Shown: in pieces, positions 4,893 through 7,861 of the stretch
Position numbering within the stretch: the stretch's first letter is position 1
Layout of the letters: the number at the start of each line of letters is the position of its first letter
DNA from: Anaerolineales bacterium
GTDB lineage: Bacteria; Chloroflexota; Anaerolineae; Anaerolineales; Villigracilaceae
Direction: 5' to 3'
DNA: 7,861 nt
NCBI GenBank assembly: GCA_020847355.1
Contig: JADLCG010000061.1
Span: forward strand, 1 to 7,861
Notes under the pieces: generated by a model
Told to the model about the DNA's origin: nothing
Seen by the model: only the letters and a program-made list of their open reading frames with translations
The model's database searches: none
Program-made: the position numbers and the translations under genes

Positions 4893-4898
4893 TATACT
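4893..4898 (+). promoter_or_regulatory. -10 box of the PEP carboxylase promoter, leaderless type
   Basis: TATACT at 4893-4898 lies so that the predicted start point, 7 bases on, is 4905, the A of the ATG. No Shine-Dalgarno sequence is present between the box and the ATG. A TTGAAC at 4874-4879 resembles a -35 box but would give a 13-bp spacer, too short for normal use, so an activator may be needed. Confidence 0.55.
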
Positions 4899-4904
4899 AC
4901 CCAA

Positions 4905-7610
4905 ATGGAACTCTCTCAAAACATACATTTACTTGGCGATCTGCTCGGCAAGGTGATTTCTGAGCTTGAATCGCCGAAGCTCTTTGAAATTGAAGAAAAT
5001 ATCCGCTTGCTGGCTAAAGCGCGGCGCAATGGGGATGGCGTTGCCGCAAAGCGTTTGCTTCAGGAAGTTTCGGCGCTTGAAAATCAGGATGCGCGCGTGA
5101 TCGCCGCCGCGTTTGCGGCTTATTTTGATTTGGTGAATCTGGCGGAAGAACATCAGCGCGTGCGTTTACTCCGTCAGCGGGAAGATGAAGCTTATCCAGA
5201 ACCAGTCCGCGAGTCGATTGGCGAGGCGCTGGCTGTACTCAAACAAAATGGCGTCAGCGCCGAGCGCGTCTCTGGCTTGTTGGAAAATTTATCCATCGAG
5301 TTGGTGTTAACTGCCCACCCCACCGAAGCGCGCCGCCGCACGATCCTCTCTCAGACCGAACGCATCGAGGCGCTCTTGCGCCTGCTCAATCAGGATGGGC
5401 TTTCGCGCCGCAAAAAACAAGAGACTGAAACCGCCCTGCAAACGGCAATTTCCGCTTTGTGGCTTACGGATCGCGCGCGCGCCGATAAATTATCCGTCAC
5501 GGACGAGGTGCGCACAGGTTTGTATTTTGTGGAGTCTTTTTTTTGGGATACGATTCCGATCATTTACCGCGACCTAGAAGAAGCGCTCGCAAAATATTAC
5601 CCAACTTTGCAAGCCCCAAAGAATTGGTTTAGCTTAGCCTCATGGATCGGCGGCGACCGCGACGGCAACCCGTTTGTTACGGCGGCAGTCACCGCCGAAA
5701 CTTTACGTTTACATCGCGGGCTGGCAGTGGAGAGTCATCAAAAGGCGTTGAAAGAATTGGCGCGTCAACTGAGCGTCAGTTCAAACCGCATTCCGCCTTC
5801 CGCCGCATTGACCGAATGGATCGAAAAACGCAGACCGACTTTTTCGGAACATATCGCTTATATTGAAAAGCGTTATACGCACGAACCTTATCGCTTAATT
5901 TTGGCGATTCTGGCGAACGACTTAAAAGAAGCCTCCAGCGACGATATGACCAAAAACTTATTGAGCGAAAGCCCGCATCTGGCGCATTTAGACGTGGCGC
6001 GTTTGCTTGAGCCTTTACAATTGATCTCCGCCGCTTTGCCCGAACATTTAGCGCAGGATGAATTAAAAACGGCAATTAACAAAGTGCAGGTCTTTGGATT
6101 ACATGCCGCGCGTTTGGACGTGCGCGAGGATTCAAGCCGTTTGAATACGGCATTGAGCGAAATTTTACGCGCGCTAAAAATTGAAAATGATTTTGAAAAT
6201 CTGCCCAGCGCTTCACGCGAGACTTTGCTGGCGCGCCTCTTGAGCGAACCAGCGCCCAATTTATCGCGGCATCCGGGGGTGACTGCCGCCGCGGCTGAGA
6301 CTTGGGCGCTCTTCCAACTGATTGCCCGCGCCGGCGAGATTTATGGGACGGAACTTTTGGGTCCGGCTGTGATTTCTATGACGCGCTCCGCCGCCGATGT
6401 GTTAACTGTGCTTTTGTTGGCAAAATGGGCGGGTTGTAAAACTATCCCGCAGATCGTGCCTTTATTTGAAACCATTGAAGATTTGAAAGACGCGGCGGAG
6501 ATTCTTGAACTGCTGTTCACTTCCGAAGTTTACCGCGCCCATTTACAAACGCATCAGAATAATCAAATGGTGATGATCGGCTATTCCGATAGCAATAAGG
6601 ACGGCGGTTATTTGATGGCGAATTGGGCGTTGTATCAGGCGCAAGAGGAGATCGCGCAGATGGCGCAAAAACATGCCGTGCGCTTGACTCTTTTTCACGG
6701 TCGCGGCGGGACGATTGCGCGCGGCGGCGGACCCGCCAATAACGCCATTCGCGCCCAACCGGTTGGGAGCGTCAATGGGCGTTTTCGAGTCACTGAGCAG
6801 GGCGAGATCATCGCTTCGCGTTATTCCAACCCCGATATCGCGCATCGGCATTTAGAGCAGATTGTCAACGCGGTGATTTTGGCTTCCGTGCCGCAGACGA
6901 CCGAATCTGTCCCGCAGAAATGGCGCGAGACGCTGGCAAACATGTCAAAGGTTGGGAAAGAAGCGTATCGCGCGCTGGTTTATGAAACGCCGGGCTTCAT
7001 CCAATTTTGGGAATCGGCGACGCCGTTGGATGAAATCAAACGCTTACACATTGGCTCGCGCCCCTCTTCGCGCGGAAAGCTGGGAGCGGTGAATCAGATT
7101 CGCGCCATCCCGTGGGTTTTCTCGTGGATGCAAAGCCGCTTCAATTTACCGAGTTGGTACAGTTTAGGCGCCGGGCTGGCGGACATCCCCGACGCAAATT
7201 TATTGCAAGAAATGTACGACGGTTGGTTGTTCTTTAGAACTTTGTTGAATAATTCTGAAATGTCTTTGCTCAAAGCGGATATGGATATTTCCGCTTTGTA
7301 TGTGAGCCTCGCGCCGGATAAAAAAATGGCGAAAGAAATTTTTGGTTCTATTCGCGGCGAGTATGAACGCACAAAAGATTTGGTTCTAAAAATTAGCCGG
7401 CATAATTCTTTGCTTGAACTTGAGCCGGTGACTAAACAAGCGGTGCAACTCCGCAACCCGTATGTGGACCCGCTAAACTATATTCAAGTGGAAACGCTCA
7501 AACGCCTGCGCGCGCTGAAAGACCCGGAATGTGAAGAAGCCCAACCTTTGCGCGAGGTCATGGCGTTTACGATCAACGGCATTGCGGCTGGTTTGAGAAA
7601 TACAGGATAG
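4905..7610 (+). CDS. ppc: Phosphoenolpyruvate carboxylase, bacterial type
   Basis: This 901-residue enzyme converts PEP and bicarbonate to oxaloacetate and phosphate, replenishing the citric-acid cycle; it is cytoplasmic and usually a homotetramer. All family signatures are present in order: VLTAHPTEARRRT with catalytic His138, GGDRDGNPFVT (249-259), IGYSDSNKDGGY with Lys565, FHGRGGTIARGGGP with Arg600 and Arg606, and IGSRPSSRGKLGAVNQIRAI with IPWVF following (716-739). Residues matching the aspartate feedback site of the E. coli enzyme also seem kept: Arg606, Lys790 (KADMD), Arg850 (LRNPYVDPLN) and Asn899 in the terminal LRNTG. Inhibition by aspartate is thus expected. The N-terminal phosphorylation serine of plant enzymes is missing, as in other bacteria. 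Length matches the bacterial family (about 880-950), with no frameshift. The start at 4905 matches the -10 box spacing and has no ribosome site. Confidence 0.98.
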   Translation: MELSQNIHLLGDLLGKVISELESPKLFEIEENIRLLAKARRNGDGVAAKRLLQEVSALENQDARVIAAAFAAYFDLVNLAEEHQRVRLLRQREDEAYPEPVRESIGEALAVLKQNGVSAERVSGLLENLSIELVLTAHPTEARRRTILSQTERIEALLRLLNQDGLSRRKKQETETALQTAISALWLTDRARADKLSVTDEVRTGLYFVESFFWDTIPIIYRDLEEALAKYYPTLQAPKNWFSLASWIGGDRDGNPFVTAAVTAETLRLHRGLAVESHQKALKELARQLSVSSNRIPPSAALTEWIEKRRPTFSEHIAYIEKRYTHEPYRLILAILANDLKEASSDDMTKNLLSESPHLAHLDVARLLEPLQLISAALPEHLAQDELKTAINKVQVFGLHAARLDVREDSSRLNTALSEILRALKIENDFENLPSASRETLLARLLSEPAPNLSRHPGVTAAAAETWALFQLIARAGEIYGTELLGPAVISMTRSAADVLTVLLLAKWAGCKTIPQIVPLFETIEDLKDAAEILELLFTSEVYRAHLQTHQNNQMVMIGYSDSNKDGGYLMANWALYQAQEEIAQMAQKHAVRLTLFHGRGGTIARGGGPANNAIRAQPVGSVNGRFRVTEQGEIIASRYSNPDIAHRHLEQIVNAVILASVPQTTESVPQKWRETLANMSKVGKEAYRALVYETPGFIQFWESATPLDEIKRLHIGSRPSSRGKLGAVNQIRAIPWVFSWMQSRFNLPSWYSLGAGLADIPDANLLQEMYDGWLFFRTLLNNSEMSLLKADMDISALYVSLAPDKKMAKEIFGSIRGEYERTKDLVLKISRHNSLLELEPVTKQAVQLRNPYVDPLNYIQVETLKRLRALKDPECEEAQPLREVMAFTINGIAAGLRNTG

Positions 7611-7614
7611 CGCT

Positions 7615-7647
7615 AAGCCGTATCCATTTTTTGGATACGGCTTTTTT
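7615..7647 (+). terminator. Intrinsic terminator of the PEP carboxylase gene
   Basis: AAGCCGTATCCA (7615-7626) and TGGATACGGCTT (7632-7643) form a 12-bp perfect stem with a TTTTT loop, followed by a T run to 7647. There is no T run on the minus-strand side, so it acts mainly on PEP carboxylase transcription. The stop codon of the converging gene touches its right end. Confidence 0.92.
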
Positions 7648-7861
7648 ATTTCTCGGCTTTATCCAAATCTTTGCCAATATCGCGTTGAAAATCCCAAGTT
7701 AGGTAATCTAAATTGGAAGGCAAGGACAATTCCATTGTGTACAAATATTGCAATTCCAATTTCACGTTACGCGGGCGGCATTCCAGCACGTGCCCGCCGC
7801 TGGATTTATCTTCAGTGAGAAAATGCAAATGGATGCCCGGCACGCTGAGCGAAGCCATAAA
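7646..7861 (-). CDS. Alpha-acetolactate decarboxylase, C-terminal part (runs off the right edge)
   Basis: The last 72 codons or so of a minus-strand gene end at 7646; the reading frame is open through the window edge, so the ATG at 7858 is probably internal (FMASLSVPGIHLHFL). The motif PGIHLHFLTEDKSSGGHVLE is the metal-binding signature of acetolactate decarboxylase (EC 4.1.1.5). The three histidines in it are spaced +2 and +11, as for the zinc ligands His194, His196 and His207 of the Bacillus brevis enzyme. The enzyme turns 2-acetolactate into acetoin with release of CO2, diverting pyruvate from branched-chain amino-acid synthesis. The short C-terminal tail ends in KAEK; its Glu falls at about the distance of the C-terminal active-site Glu. 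The gene converges on PEP carboxylase with a 35-bp gap. Promoter and N-terminal half are outside the window. Confidence 0.87.
   Translation of the reverse strand, partial: FMASLSVPGIHLHFLTEDKSSGGHVLECRPRNVKLELQYLYTMELSLPSNLDYLTWDFQRDIGKDLDKAEK

Noticed and set aside
5776..6259. Overlapping minus-strand open frames of 99 and 123 codons within PEP carboxylase.
   Set aside because: They lie wholly inside a strongly conserved gene, are rich in Arg/Ser/Lys, and show no known motif.
1..7861. CRISPR array, tRNA or rRNA gene, insertion sequence or attachment site.
   Set aside because: No regularly spaced repeats, cloverleaf-like segment, transposase motif or terminal inverted repeats were seen in reading both strands.

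Overview
The window reads as an ordinary stretch of a bacterial chromosome with moderate GC content. The best guess is a member of the Chloroflexota (Anaerolineae-like). That guess rests on the general look of the proteins: an iron-type DtxR regulator with an FeoA-like tail, a compact ArsR protein paired with a small membrane protein, and a bacterial-type PEP carboxylase of about 900 residues. It also rests on promoters whose -10 box lies directly ahead of the ATG. This taxonomic call is an inference from style and was not tested. I see no phage, IS element, CRISPR array, rRNA or tRNA.

Layout: (1) Positions 1-68 hold the first 22 codons of a Ser/Thr protein kinase on the minus strand. It diverges from (2) a likely two-gene unit at 288-2282, made of a DtxR-family regulator and a PLP-dependent cysteine-desulfurase-like protein. 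(3) Positions 2283-2612 have no intact gene but carry what looks like a decayed piece of an ABC exporter. (4) A TetR regulator (2613-3185) and an alpha/beta hydrolase (3247-4056) each follow a copy of the same 18-bp inverted repeat, so the regulator probably controls itself and the hydrolase. A perfect 16-bp-stem terminator at 4074-4115 separates this module from (5) a minus-strand two-gene operon, 4670 to 4114. It encodes a small membrane/coiled-coil protein translationally coupled (ATGA) to an ArsR-type regulator, behind a strong promoter that contains a 30-bp dyad. (6) A full-length PEP carboxylase (4905-7610) is transcribed divergently from that operon, with its own perfect 8-bp-arm dyad and a clear terminator. 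(7) Converging on it from the right edge is the 3' end of an acetolactate decarboxylase gene.

The genes fall into four largely independent modules: kinase signalling; metal-type regulation with PLP/sulfur chemistry; two small self-regulated modules (TetR-hydrolase and ArsR-membrane protein); and central carbon metabolism (oxaloacetate replenishment and acetoin formation). No grand new system is evident. The best second looks are the three promoters that predict leaderless mRNAs, the DtxR protein whose usual metal ligands are changed, the TetR twin operators, the ArsR/membrane-protein pair, the repeated TACCCA element ahead of PEP carboxylase, and the ABC-exporter relic.
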